This document shows, piece after piece, positions 48,479 to 61,115 of a stretch of 64,000 bases of DNA; the stretch's first letter is position 1; each line of letters starts with the position of its first letter. The position numbers were made by a program, and so were the translations under genes. The notes beneath the pieces were generated by a model. The model made no database searches, was not told the origin of the DNA, and saw only the letters and a list, made by a program, of their open reading frames with translations. This DNA is from Punica granatum (Eukaryota; Streptophyta; Magnoliopsida; Myrtales; Lythraceae): NCBI RefSeq assembly GCF_007655135.1, contig NC_045129.1, forward strand, positions 27,749,391 to 27,813,390, written 5' to 3'.

Positions 48479-51400
48479 CGTACACCCTTTCGGTACTCTG
48501 GTTTGTTAGGCTTGCTGTTTTTATTTACCGCGTAAATTAGGTTGCGCTCGGCGTACACGTTTTGACACCGAAAATTCAGTGAACTAAACGATCTTGGTTG
48601 AGAAGCCGAGAGAGAAGTAGACCCGTGTATCGAGGAATCGGTTCACAATCTTGCGTTACAATTCATCAAACTATGATATTTGAATTACTCTTATCTGGGC
48701 AAGCATTGGACCGATTCGATTAATTCGACTCTCGGACCATTCGCTCACCTACTGTGATTCTTACAAAATGAATGTACAAAATAAATTCTTACAATGCTCT
48801 CAAAAAAACAATAAATACAAATTGCAAATGATTGAATCCCAGTAAGCTCGCTTTCGGTTATTATTCCACTCCGACTCGCAATGAGTTCAGAGAAAAACCG
48901 AAAAATTGAAATTCAACATGCGCTCTCAGTGAATAGGGCGTTGGACCCTGCAACTGATGGTTAGGGCGTTGAACCTTAAGTGCAATGCGTCCTATGGGTC
49001 GGGCTCAACTCGCATGGCAAACAATAGCAGAAAAGTAACAAACAACATGCATATTGCAGACAATGTGTTTGTTATTGCCAAATGTATGTGAATTATCAGA
49101 TTATTAACCCAAGGGTATTTTGCAAGCAAATGCCATATGTTAAACAAGCAAACGTGTGTAAAACATTTTGCATTCGGCTTTATTTCAAGGACGTGACAGA
49201 CATGGTGTCTGTAGTCAAGTCCTTTGTGTGTGGATTGCTTTTAAAAATTGTTTTGTATGACACTGAGTTACCACTGAATTAGCCAAACTTGTGTTTTGAC
49301 TCTAAATTTGGAACCTAGAGTCCCCCTAACCATTATATAGTGTTTATTTAGGTCGAGTGAAAGGTTAATCAGCATTTTTGCATGTTTTGTGACAGAGATA
49401 ACCGTTCTAGTTACCGAATCTAAGATAGGATGACATAAACTCATTAGTGGATAAGAAAATGCTTTGCAGATGAACTTGCACATGAACATGTAGCCTATTC
49501 TTATCCTGATACTGTAGTGTCTCTGTCAAGCTAACCCTAGGGGTGTCGCTAGGTTGTGAAAAGACGATTCTGCCCTTTATTTGAAAATTATTTTCAAAAA
49601 AGGAAAACATCGCAGTGCGGGCCACCTTGACCAGTAGCCGGTGTCGACCAATTCCCTGGATTGTCCAAAGTTATGCAATAACCCTGAAAAAATCAAAGAA
49701 CCCGTAGAAGTGATCTAGAAAGATCTTTTGTATCCTAACCTGAGTTACTTGAAATCAGGTAAAAGCTCAAGTTGAGACACATAAGTCCTTTTTAGAAGTC
49801 CGTGCTACATCGGACTGCGCAATTCGAGTTTTGAAATAAGCAAGTTTTGAAAAGGGCATTAACGTTATTTGACAACTCATCGACGCGAGTTATCAGTTCA
49901 TTGCCAATTCATACAAACTTATCAGTGCCAAGTGGTTTTAATCACGTGAGTGTCCCGATTAACCCATTTGTGAATTTACAGCTTAAAATTAAATACCGAA
50001 TGCAGTAAATATGCGGGTTATAGACAATCAGACAGATCATGAATTGATCCATTGAATGAAGTCTGAGTACTCGAAAAGCTCAGTTTAATGAAAACAATTC
50101 ATGACATGGAGACCAAGACAGGTCCCGAAAGGTTGAGGATAATTTGGTCAAAATGACCAAAATACTCTTGGAACCCAAATGGTCCCGAAAGAGTCATCAA
50201 TACATGAATCCATGCATTTTGTTTGGAAAACAACTTTCTAACATGAATTTTAACGCGGGATTTGTGATGATATTGAAATTTGCAATTTTGCACAAAATCC
50301 GAGAAATGTATTTCATTGAGGTAAAGGGACCGTTCTTGACCCGAATAAGGTCAAGGAATTCTCGGCTCTTTCCTCTTGGGAATAATTGTGGGTTTCCTTG
50401 ACCCATTTCAAGTTTCAAGCGGTTTCTTTAACCTAATTTCGACTATTTCTCGCATGCTCAAACATTAAACACAATAAATAACATGATTTTTGCAAAATCG
50501 GTATCGCCACGATATCGAAAAGCGCATTTAAACATATAAACACGCACAAACATGTTATTTACGGAATCAATAAAACGATACCAACTCCATGGATACGGAA
50601 AAACATAAAACTCGGGAAATGACATAAGTCAGGGCAAGGAGGCCGGTCATGGCCCGGAAAAATCAAGAGTAACTCGCGAGTACTTTTCCAAAAGTTAAGT
50701 CGAGAGCTCCTTTGATCATTCCGAGCCAAATCGGTCTTCTCGACTCCGATTTAAGCTCGTTCCCGACATGATTAACACGTTAAACAATTAAGATATGCAT
50801 GACATAACGTAAAAATGCATAAAAACTGTAAACTTTGCATGTAAACCGGTCTTGAACCGCCTTATAACCCCACAAACGCGAAGATAATGTAAAAGTATTA
50901 ACTTCTCTAAGTCGAGAATGGTTATAACTAGCCTCGAGGGTCGAGGACAAACTGAAAAAACGGCTGGAAAAAGCTTGCTGGAAAATCGGATCCTGGGTGG
51001 TACTGTTCACCGAGAGTGCACCCGATTTTGGCTAACTTGCACTGGTGGTTCAGGATGGTTGCACGAGCTGGCCCGGCTTAGGACACCTCTTCAGGGGGTG
51101 CCGGAGGTTCTTATGGGTGGCTTGTGGCATGCGGGAACCTGCGTTAACTTGAAAAGGCAAGAAAACCCGGTAAGTTCAAAATTGTCTTTTTTGATCCGGT
51201 TTGGAAAAGCTTGAGGTTAAGTGAGTTTTAATGGGTTGCTTGACGGCTCAATCCTCTGAGAGGACCCTTAGGGAGTGTATGAGGATGCGCTCAAGCTAAA
51301 ACTCCAAGAAGTGGCCCGGTTTAAGAGATGGCTCAGGGTCACCAAGTCGGCAGCCACTTGGGATCCGAATTTGGACAGATTCTGGACGAGCTTGGCTCGG

Positions 51401-51492
51401 GCAATTAGAGGCTCCAAACGACAAAACTAACACCACCAATGGACTTGGGAGATCGAAAACATGGGGGGTATGTATTTAGTTTGAGGCTCGGG

Positions 51493-54400
51493 TGTGCGCA
51501 CCCGAATTTGCATCTCGTCAAGGCACGCAATGTGCGCGCCTAATGCAACGTGGCTTGGGAGTGTCTACCTTCCCGGGGACGCGTGACGGACACGCGTGAG
51601 AATGAGTCGCCACTTACTTTTTACGACCTGTAGGTCGAGGGCCGTTAAGTCACCCGGGTCTAGGGGTACGAGGTACACCTGAATGTTAAGGCAATGGTCG
51701 TACGGAACCGAAAATTCCGAATTCGGGGGTTCTATTACGCGCGGGCCTATATCCCGCACGCCCTTTCGGTACTCTAGTTTGCTAGGCTTGCCGTTTTGTT
51801 TATTTACCATGTGATTTAGGGTTGCACTTGACTTGCCCGTTTTGACACCGTAAAGTCGATGAATTGATCAAGTTGGGCCAAGGCCCCGAGAGAAAAGTAG
51901 GCTTGCGTCTCGAGAAATCGGTTTACTATCTTCACGTTACAGTTCGTCGAACCGTGATGGTCGATTCCCCGCGCGAACCGAGACCACGAGTGTTTGAGCT
52001 TACTCATCTCTTGGTAATAATAGACAAACTTAACCGATTCGACACTTGGACCTCTCGCTCCCCGATCGGGGATCCTTACAAATGAATATACAAATAAAGT
52101 TACTTACAGTGTTCTCTCAAAGAAATACAAATTACAATTGAATAAATGAATCCTCGATCAGCTCGCATTGGGTCAATATTCCGCTCCGGCTCACTGTGTG
52201 TTTTGAATGACCGATAAATAAATTAAAGCAACGCGGGCTCAAAGAGCCGGAGGTCGGGTTCGATCAGACCGATGGGTGATAGAAGAATCGATTGATTCTT
52301 ACTGAAACCGTCGGACTGATCGAGCTCCCGGGTGATATCTAATCGCAATTCACACATCCAATCCAAATCGCCTTCCACATAGGCCATACTTGGAGTGTGA
52401 TGGTGACTCGAGGCTAGATCCCATTCCGCAATCGGGTTGCACGCGCTCAGTGAGTTAGGAGGCGTTGGACCTCGTGTTCGGTGATTTGGGGCGTTGGACC
52501 CCGTGTATTACGTAACCTAAGGGGTCGGACCCGAGCCGTGACAAATCAGCAAAAGCAAATGGAAAATAGAAGAAAACTGATAAAACGGATGAAAAACGGA
52601 CGAAAACAGACAAATACAGACAATTACAGACAAGTTCTGTATTAGGCCGAATGTACGTGATTTAATCAGTTATTAATCGGGGTTGATTATCAAACAATGT
52701 ATCTAACTTAGGCAAGCAAAGAGATGGCTAGGATATGGTTCTAGGCCAATTACATGTGTGAGTTTGTTTTTAAGATTTCATTTCGTGAATGTCACTGTGA
52801 CTTCACTGAATATGCCAAACTCGTATTTTGACTCTATATTTGGAACCTAGTATTCCGCCTAGCCATTATCTAATGTTTGATTAAATCAAATGCATGATTA
52901 ATCCGATTTTATATGTTTTGTGACAGAAATAATAATGTTAACTACTGAATCTATGGTAAGAGGACAGAAACACCGAAAGTGGATGAAATGGGCCGTGCGA
53001 ATTAAACTCGCACCCGAACGGGCTGCCCCTTTCTATCCATAGATCGTGGTGTTTCGGTCTCCTTAACGCCTAGGATACCGGCAGATCACGGAATGACGGT
53101 TATGCCCTTGGGCGGTAAAATGTGTGAAGTGCACGTGTAAAATGGAGATCGCGTGACATGAAGAGGTCCAAAGAGAACTCACATATTTCGGCTTGAGCCG
53201 CCTCAAATTGGGCCCGGGCTCGAGTCGTAGTACGCGAGTGCTCCCTAGACACTGATTCTATTCGTGTTATGCGCCTCGATGTTATGAAATTGTGGATTTT
53301 GAAAAGGGCATTTCCACCGTTTCGTAATCCGTCGATGCGTTTACTAATTGATATTCGGTTTGTCCAATTATTTAGGCCGAATGGTTTAATTAGTCAAATG
53401 ACACGTCCCATTTCCCTGTTTATGGGATTATTTAGTGATTATGTCTTCGAGTCATGAATGTTATGGATTCGATGGGCGATCGTCCAAAACTAACGCGCCT
53501 AACATGGGAGCTAACGCGTAATCAATGATTAAACAAAAAAAGAAATTACACTCAATTCCAAGAGCCGATTTCGAAGCGACAAAAGAGGCCAACTTAAACT
53601 CAAAGAGGGTCATGGGGAATTCGGTCATTCCATAATGGAGATGACCGAATATTTCCTTGACTCAATTTGAATTCCGGATGGTCTCTCGTATCGGTTCTAA
53701 TCGTTTCTTGCATGCATAAAACATCAAACATGATAATAACACACATTCTATAAAGCCGATGTCGCCATGATCTTGGGTGCGCAAACAAGCATGTAATGCA
53801 AACGCAAATATTGTATTTAAAAGGAATAGATAAAGCGACACCGACTCATGTGATAATGATAAGCTAAAATAAAACGTGGAATTCATCCCAAATCGAGACA
53901 AAGAGACCACGGGTGGCCTGAAAGGATCATGAGGACCTCTCGGTTCACCCCGTAGGGTATGACCGAAGGGTGCCCTTGGTTCTCCCGAGCCATCATGGTC
54001 TCTTCGACCTAGATTCGAGGCCGTTTCCACCATGTTATCATATCATGACAGCAAACATTGTAAGGATACGGGAAGTGAATGTATTCGAGGAAGAAGAGAC
54101 CACTTAGGTCACGGGTGAGCCGCAAAACCTCACGGTCCCTTCCCGTAGGACCTAACCGTGAGACTTTGTGGCATGAACGGACCATGATGGCCTCTTCCTA
54201 CGCGACTCTAAACATTTCCCGTCATGATGGACATAATATAATGATGTATGAACTTAACGAACAATGTGAACATGCATAAAAACGAATAAAAATCCAAGCT
54301 TGCATGCAATACGGTTATTAATCACCTTATCACCCCACAGCAACCAAGGATCGAAGACCTAACCCCTCTAAGTCGTAGGGAGGTTATACCTAGCCTCGGA

Positions 54401-57348
54401 ACACGAGGAAAGAGTCGGAGAGGTGGCAAAGGGAGTCGGGAGACTCGGCTGGAACAAACAGACCCGAGTCAGTACAGTCGGGTTGATTGGCAGACCCGAC
54501 TGGCAGTCTGGCTTGTCGGGGCTGTACCGGTTGATTGGGATGGACTTTTCGCGCGGGGCCAGTTGCGTTGGATTCCCAAGAGACTAAGGATCGCGCCTAC
54601 AGTGATTTCGGGAGGAGAGCACACATAGAATTTCCGGAAATAAAAAAACAAATTCGGGTCAGTAAAAAAAGGACAGACCCAGTCGGGTCAAAACAGACCC
54701 GACTGGCCTCCGATGAAGAAACGGCTCCACAAGAGGCTTCCGGTGGTCGTTTGATGCAAGGTCGGTGGCATTGGACTCTTAACTGACTGAGGATCACGGT
54801 GATAGGTGGATCGTAGCGAGGTTCAACCCGAGCTGACCTGTATGTTCCTGCAAAGTTCGGGTCAGAAAAGAAAATCAAAGGAATAGACCCGACTGGGCTG
54901 TTTGGGTTGAAACGGCTACAAGGGTGCTCCGGGTGTTGCACCAAGCTAGCTCGAGTTCCTTCGACTCCTAAGGGACTGCTCTTGGTGTTCGTGACCAGCT
55001 TGTGGCGTGCGCATGACCGATTTCAACCAGAAATGCAAAGAGAAACCGATAAAAAAACTGTGAAAACCAGGTAAAGGAAAAGATTAGAAAAGGGCGGTCT
55101 TGCGCTGTTGAGCGGCTCTCGGCACATGACCACCTCGTCACGGGGGAGAGTGAGGGTCATGAGGAACCCTTAGAAAGTGATGGCACGACTCGCCATGGTC
55201 GTGGGAAGGAATGGCGTCGAATACATGTGGGGTATGAAGTTTGTTTGAGGCTCGGATAAGTCGGGAAGGAAGAACTCGCCTACAAATCGGGAAACTCCCT
55301 AGGGACCTGAATCTGGACTGGGTTGGAACGGGATACTGGAGGCTCCGAATCACGAAACTAACACCGAAAATGGACTCGGGAGGTAGAATACATGTGGGCA
55401 TGAAGTTTGGTTGAAGCTCGGATAAGTCGGGAAGGAAGAACTCGCCTAGAAACCGGAAAACTCCCTAGGGACCCGATTATGGACTGGGCTGGAACTGCAT
55501 GCTGGAAGCTTCAAATGCCGAAACTAACACCGGAAATGGACTCCGGAGGTCAAGTACGTGTGGGATATGAAGTTTGGTCAATTTTGGTTCGGATAGAGTG
55601 ACGGTCGCCGGAAAACGGTTGAGTTTTCCGGCAATTTTGGCCTTGCCGGGCTGTGCTTGGGCTGAACGAAATGTTGGAGTTTGAGAGGAATTTGAGAGAG
55701 TTTTTGAGTGAGAAAGCTAGAGAGAGTGCAAGAGGAGTTGTGATTAAGTTGATGATCTAATGGGCTTATAAAAGTGGCTTTAATGGCTCAATTAGTGAAA
55801 ACAAAGCACAATTAAGGAGAGGGTTAGGGGGATCCGAATTTTTAAGATGGATTAAGTAGGGGAAGTTGTCTTGAAATGTGATGGGAAGTGATGGATGAAA
55901 GAGTGGAGTTGATGGATGGAAGAGTGGAGTTGATGGGTGTAAGAGATATTTTAAAAAATGAGTGGATGAGGCTCACTTGGCTTGTCTTTAGAGGAGAGCC
56001 ATGGCTCGCGGCTTGGCTCGGCTCGGCTTGGCTTGGCTAGCTCAAGGGTCCCACTTGATTAGGAAAAAAGCCGGAAGAAGCTCGGGGCTCGATTGATCGC
56101 GCATTCGATTTCCGTGGTTCGCTTGAACGACGAATTATCGATGTATGCGTGGATACGGTTTTAATGAGCCTAATATTGACATGCTTCTTGTAAGCGAATG
56201 CTCGGGTGACCCGAGGACTCGAAAGCCGATTTTGCTTCGTTTGGATGATCGGGGTGAAGTTGTCTGTTTCTGTCGCTTGTTCGCGCCTCTGCGTGATGTA
56301 CCGCTCGTGTCGGCGTGCTTTGTGCTTTGGGCAGAACGGTTTACTTGTCGACCCCGGCTGGAGATCGATATCCGGAGGCATCCTAGGAATCCGCGAATGG
56401 GGCTTTCTCAGTGTTTCCCGAGTGTTCTCATGTGTTCGGAGACCACTGTGATCTCCGTTTGTCAAAAATGAGTCTCGAAGGCTTGTCGGGAGGCGTTCGT
56501 GACCATTGAGACGTCACTCAGGAGATCGGTAGGATTTGCTTGGTCCGAACCGAAATGATTTCCTAGCCCCTGGGGGTTGTTGGGAGTGGGTGGTGCAAAG
56601 CTCGGACGTCAACATTTTCCCGAATGAGCTCTAAGCACAAGATTCTCCTTGAAAAGGGCCCTTTTATTATTGGAATGGTACTCGAGAAACCTAAATGGAT
56701 TATGCAATGCGATCGGGGTTTATTTCCCAAGCCCTTGAGGTCCTTGGGATTGATTGGCGCAGATTTCGTGCGCTGACGATTTGTTAAAAAGGTCTCCGGC
56801 TATGTCTTTCTGTAGAAAGGGCCCCTTTTTCCGGGTCGAGATCCACTCGGAAGACCAAGATGAGCTCTGAAACGCAATCTGAATCCTGTTCCATGGTCCT
56901 GGTGGTCCTTGGGTGTGTGCAGGCTTGTTTTTGGGTACCGTTTACTTGTCCGTGGATCGGGCGTCCCGGGAGCCCCATCAGGAAGGCGTTTGCAAATGTT
57001 CGGGAGTGCTCTGGCCTAAGCCGAAGGCTTCTGAAATGCGCTCAGAGGTGCCATTGGTCATTTTGGTACCAAGAGGGATTTCTAAAGTCCCATATTGGAT
57101 ATCTTCTGACGCTTCGGTGATCCGGTGATGAATAGTGCCAAAGTGCCGGCTTCTGCTGTTTTGGGGTTCGTTGTTTATCTTCCATTTTGATTGCCCTTCT
57201 GAGCCTTTTTGAAGGACCTTGCTTCTCTTCTGTAGTCCGTGCTCCCACGTCCGCGCATTTGCCTCCGATTGTCGGGTCATGAATAGTAATTCGAGCTTCG
57301 GCCGGGAGTCCTTTGTTGGAGTCGGTGAACCAAAATGAGGTGCTGACA
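51493..57348 (-). mobile_element. Solo LTR of a related family, 5,856 bp, nested in the 5' LTR
   Basis: Begins TGTGCGCACCCGAATTTG and ends GGTGCTGACA (+ strand), with TCGGG on both sides (51488-51492 and 57349-57353). The 3' LTR of the host element reads straight through this site. The start region is similar to the host LTR (for instance ACGCGTGAGAATGAGTCGCC at 51592), and so are the minus-strand first bases TGTCAGCACC. It contains no PBS, gag or pol, so it is a solo LTR left by recombination. Orientation is the same as the host LTR. Confidence 0.85.
55219..55560. repeat. Tandem duplication of about 167 bp inside the solo LTR
   Basis: GAATACATGTGGG recurs at 55219 and 55386 and, changed, at 55552. 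The stretches between share TCGGATAAGTCGGGAAGGAA, AACTCCCTAGGGACC and GAAACTAACACCG in order. That is two full units and the start of a third. Confidence 0.8.
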
Positions 57349-58909
57349 TCGGGCTAAGTCGGAGGGCAATCGCCGGAAAAAGGTTTGTTTTCCGGCAATT
57401 TTTGCTTGATTTCGAGTTGAGCAGAGGGTTGGACGATTTTTGGTTTTTAGGGGAGCTTTGAGAGGGTTTTTGAGAGAGAATGGCAAAAGTGAAAGTCTTA
57501 GGATATTTTCAATGCAAGTGGGCAATAGTGGCTAGCTTTGTCTTGAGCAAGGGGAAGAAGATGCCGTGGGTCCCGCTTGGGTTGGAGTTGAGTCGGGAGG
57601 AAGCTCAAATCTCGATTGATCGTGCGTTCGAAGCCCATGATTCAAATTGAATGTCAAATCGGCGATGTACACGATAAAACGATTCAAATGAGTCCAAGAT
57701 TGCCATTTTCCATGAGAAAATGCCTCGTGTGGTCATGAGACTCGGAAGCCGGTTTTGCTCATCTTAAGTAATCAGAGCGAAGTTAACCATTTCTAATGGC
57801 ATATCTCGCATTTGTGTTCTGCGTTGGTCATTTTGATATGCATTGTTAGTTGGGATGAATAGTTGACCCTTAAGCCGGTATTGAAAATGTGAAGCCGGAG
57901 ACGTCCTAGGAGGCCGAAACTGGATTTCTTATATTGCTTTCTAAGTTGCTTAGGCGATCTGGTGATCACTGTAATCTCTGTTTGTCGAAAACAGACCTCT
58001 AAGGACTTGAAAAACGCATCTAAGACGTTTAAGGCACTGCTTGGGAGATCTAAATGAGTTGTGCAGTTCAATCTGATGATTCCACATTGAGCTTTAGGAT
58101 GGCTAGCACAATGTAGGTTAATTGTCCGGCGTCAAGTTTCCGCAAAAAGGACCTCCATATATGGATTTCCATTGAAAGTGACATTTTCTACTCTTCGGAG
58201 GTTACTCGAGAAACTGAAAAGGATTTTGCTGTCTGTTTTGCCAAATTGTGTCTGTTCGTTGGAGTTTTCAGGGCAATGCAAAGTCTACTTTATTTGCCGT
58301 TATTTTATCAGACCAGTCTCCGGTTATCCCTTTCCGAATAAGGATATGCTTGTTCCATCGCTCAGAAGTCATTCGAGGTTTCTGTGTGGCTTTCGGGAGA
58401 CAATCTGAAGTAATGCTCATGCTCTGTATGCTTGGGGATCGTGGCTGCAGCTGACATTAGGAATTAACTTTTCTCTGATAAACCGACATTTTTGGACTTC
58501 CACTGAAAAGTTGTCTATATACAGAAAGTTGTTATGTATAGAGCAGATGATCTGCAGAATGTGTTTGAAGATACTTTTCATCTGTTTGGCACTGATGTGA
58601 ATTTTTGAAGTCCAATATTGGATATTTTATGATGGTTGAGCGAACCATCGGAAAATAGCACTGTCGGCGTGGTATTCTGAAAAATGCCGGTTTGAGGATT
58701 GTTTGGCTTCCACTTGCTCTGTTAGCACTGAATGACCCAGGAAGTTCTTATGTTGTTCGCCCATATCTTCTGCTTATTCTAGCTGACTTGAAATTGAATA
58801 ATGATTTGTTGCTCTGTTGAGCCGTTTTCTGTATTCTTGCTCAAGTTGTAGCCTGGTTTGACGTTGATATGCATTGCTTGAATTGGTGAGCCAAAATGGG
58901 GTGCTGACA

Positions 58910-58914
58910 ATAGG
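58910..58914. other. Target duplication ATAGG (right) of the 23 kb element
   Basis: Identical to 35897-35901; marks the outer edge of the 5' LTR. Confidence 0.85.
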
Positions 58915-59929
58915 TGAAACACATCTTATATCCTCTCTCTCCCCCAATTCGTAACTAACGCATACAAAATTTAATCTATTGAATTCCAAAAGGACAATTA
59001 ATAAAGTGTTAATTGAGTGGTAAAAGATAAATTATAAAGTGTTAATTGAGTGGTAAGTAATGTCAACTTCGTGAGGAAAATAACATAAACTTGAATGACA
59101 AGAAGCACACTTATTGGGAGGAAGAATAGCCTTTAATATTCGTATCCAGGATTGCAAGAGTAGCATCTCTTACAATTTTGTACGTAGAAAAAAAAGAAAA
59201 AAAGAAGACAAGTGAATCATAAACCACGGCTCTTGATCAATAAGTAAATGCATCTTCGAATTATACAACTGTTCCCCAAGTCTCATCAGGTCTCTGATCG
59301 ATAGATCCATCATCCTTTCCATGAGGCCTTTGGCATAGTCTTTGCATTACCTTGTGCCTACGCTGACTATATAAACACCTAAAACTAGTCGCTCAATATC
59401 ATTGACTTCTTTTTGAATGAGTATCTCAACATCATTAATAATGCTATAAACCGAAGTTTGGACGAATTACGTCCTGCTATAGAATTTATTTAGGAAACTT
59501 ATGATTGATCGATTGCTCTATATCTATGATGTGATAGAGAGCATTATGATATTCATCAATCATGGTGCAATTTGATTGACCCTCCATAACGTAAAGCAAC
59601 CATCCGATATAATATTCATCAAAGTCACATATAGCCATCACATTTTTGTGACGATAAAAAGGAAGTTCTTTTGGGATGTGGAAGCCCCAAAGTTGGCTTT
59701 ACTTTTTGCGTGAAAGATTATTTTTGGAGATTCTTTCTGAGGAGGGGGTCGAAGTCCTGGGTACAAAGAATTGTGGGCAGAATGGAGGGAAAAGGAATAA
59801 GAGATGAGATTGGGATTGCAATCGATCGATAAAGTAATCATTTACTTTTTTTTTTTGTTTTTTCCTTGGTATATATCAAGCTTATATCCAAAAGTCTAAA
59901 AGGCCCTCACTAATTAAATTTGAGTCAAA
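58915..59929. other. Non-coding flank of the giant element
   Basis: No gene is seen. AAAGTGTTAATTGAGTGGTA occurs twice about 37 bp apart (58997 and 59034 region). The words AAACCACGGCTCTTGATCAA at about 59221 recur near 60293, about 1.07 kb away. Confidence 0.45.
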
Positions 59930-60060
59930 TAATCTTAGTAATGGATAAAACTCTTAAATTATGAATTTTCTCTATTAAAAAATATTGAATTCGAAGCTTT
60001 ACTTAGTCAAAACAAACGTCGAGCCGCTTGAATCATTTCATTTTGATAGCAATCATGGCT
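59930..60060 (-). repeat. SINE-like repeat copy F
   Basis: Minus strand reads ATTCAAGCGGCTCGACGTTT, GACTAAGTAAAGCTTCGAAT, GAGAAAATTCATAATTTAAG and AGAGTTTTATCCATTACTAA, the same order as copy A. Confidence 0.5.
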
Positions 60061-60817
60061 TTGGAAAAGAAAGAAATTTTGTCAATGGGAAGACATAAAG
60101 GCAAAGTGATAACTGATGTGAGAAAAGAAAATGGCAGAATCCTCATTATTGTGAAGTAGAACTATTTAAAATTTGTTTGCGTAGAAATAAATAGAGAAGA
60201 AGGGATTAAACGGATATTGAAAGTTCCACTTACGAAAAAGGGAAAAAGGTATTTAACTGAGTAGTCATGATAAATGTTAGTTGAATCCTAAACCACGGCT
60301 CTTGATCAACCGTATAATTTTTGTGGTTTCACAAGATTCTGAATGAGAAGCGTAAGAATTGGCATCAATGCAGACATATATGGGCATTTTTCTACATAGT
60401 GCTGCCGTCTACGTGTAAATAACGCCTAGAAGAAAGAATTTGCTACATTACACGTGAGTATGAAAATAAAATCAAGATGATTTGCTAGCAGATCGAGAAT
60501 TAATATAAAACTTGGCATGATTGGAATGACTAACTTACCAGCTGAAATACTAGTATAAACGAAATGAGGATACTGAATATTCGATCCTTGCTTGGGATTC
60601 ATGCAAGCTAATCAGTCCCTAGAAGCTAGTTAGATCACGGGTCAGAAAAGATTATGAGAGGTAGGTTGTAAAAGATTATTATATAAATTGATATACTAAC
60701 CCTTCATAACTCATTTCTACCTATCCCTCTCTTATCCATGTCTAAACAAATTCTAAACCTAATTAGGTTTTAGTAGCATTTTCAAATCTATAAAATATAT
60801 AAAGTTGACAATGCCCT

Positions 60818-61115
60818 AATAAATGGGGATAAATCAGTAAATGCCTTAATAATTCATATGTTAATATATTATAGAAATCAAATGATAATTGGTAATGTTA
60901 TAATTAATAACGGTAAATGAATATAAAGAATCATTTAAATTTTTTATCACTCATTATCATTTTATTAAATAGGGATAAACCACTGAATTCGTTAATAATT
61001 CACATGTTAATATACTATAAAAATTAAATGATAATTGCTAATATTATAATTAATAACGATAAATGAATATGAATAGAAAGAATATTTCAAATTTTTTATC
61101 ACTTACTGTCATATC
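60818..61115. repeat. Tandem duplication, about 146 bp unit
   Basis: AAATGGGGATAAATCAGTAA (60821) and AAATAGGGATAAACCACTGA (60967) open two copies. They share TTAATAATTCATATGTTAAT-like, AAATGATAATTG and ATTTTTTATCACT stretches in order. Strongly AT-rich. Confidence 0.75.

Larger units (their letters stand above)
35902..58909 (-). mobile_element. Giant gag-only LTR retrotransposon (Ty3/Gypsy, TR-GAG/LARD type), with nested insertions
   Basis: The element spans 23,008 bp on the minus strand. Both LTRs begin (minus strand) TGTCAGCACCCCATTTTGG and end in GTCCGTACA, and ATAGG flanks the whole. The 5' LTR is at 47667-58909 (nested insertions included) and the 3' LTR at 35902-40742. A PBS adjoins the 5' LTR (47642-47666), a purine tract adjoins the 3' LTR (40743-40757), and gag is at 44390-46510. 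The internal region is only 6.9 kb, and I see no protease, reverse transcriptase, RNase H or integrase. It would need an autonomous relative for movement. By eye the two LTRs agree at very roughly nine bases in ten, so it is not a recent insertion. Confidence 0.88.
47667..58909 (-). repeat. 5' LTR of the giant element, split by two insertions
   Basis: The span is 11,243 bp. Removing the solo LTR with one TCGGG (5,861 bp) and the hAT MITE with one 8-bp duplication (548 bp) leaves 4,834 bp, nearly the 3' LTR length. Small differences remain, such as a deletion of about 35 bp near 48676 and an extra stretch of about 45 bp near 50350. Confidence 0.87.

Noticed and set aside
51565..57525. Many frames of 60-142 residues in the solo LTR
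   Set aside because: They lie in LTR sequence on both strands, match nothing known, and are not shared in frame with the sister LTRs.
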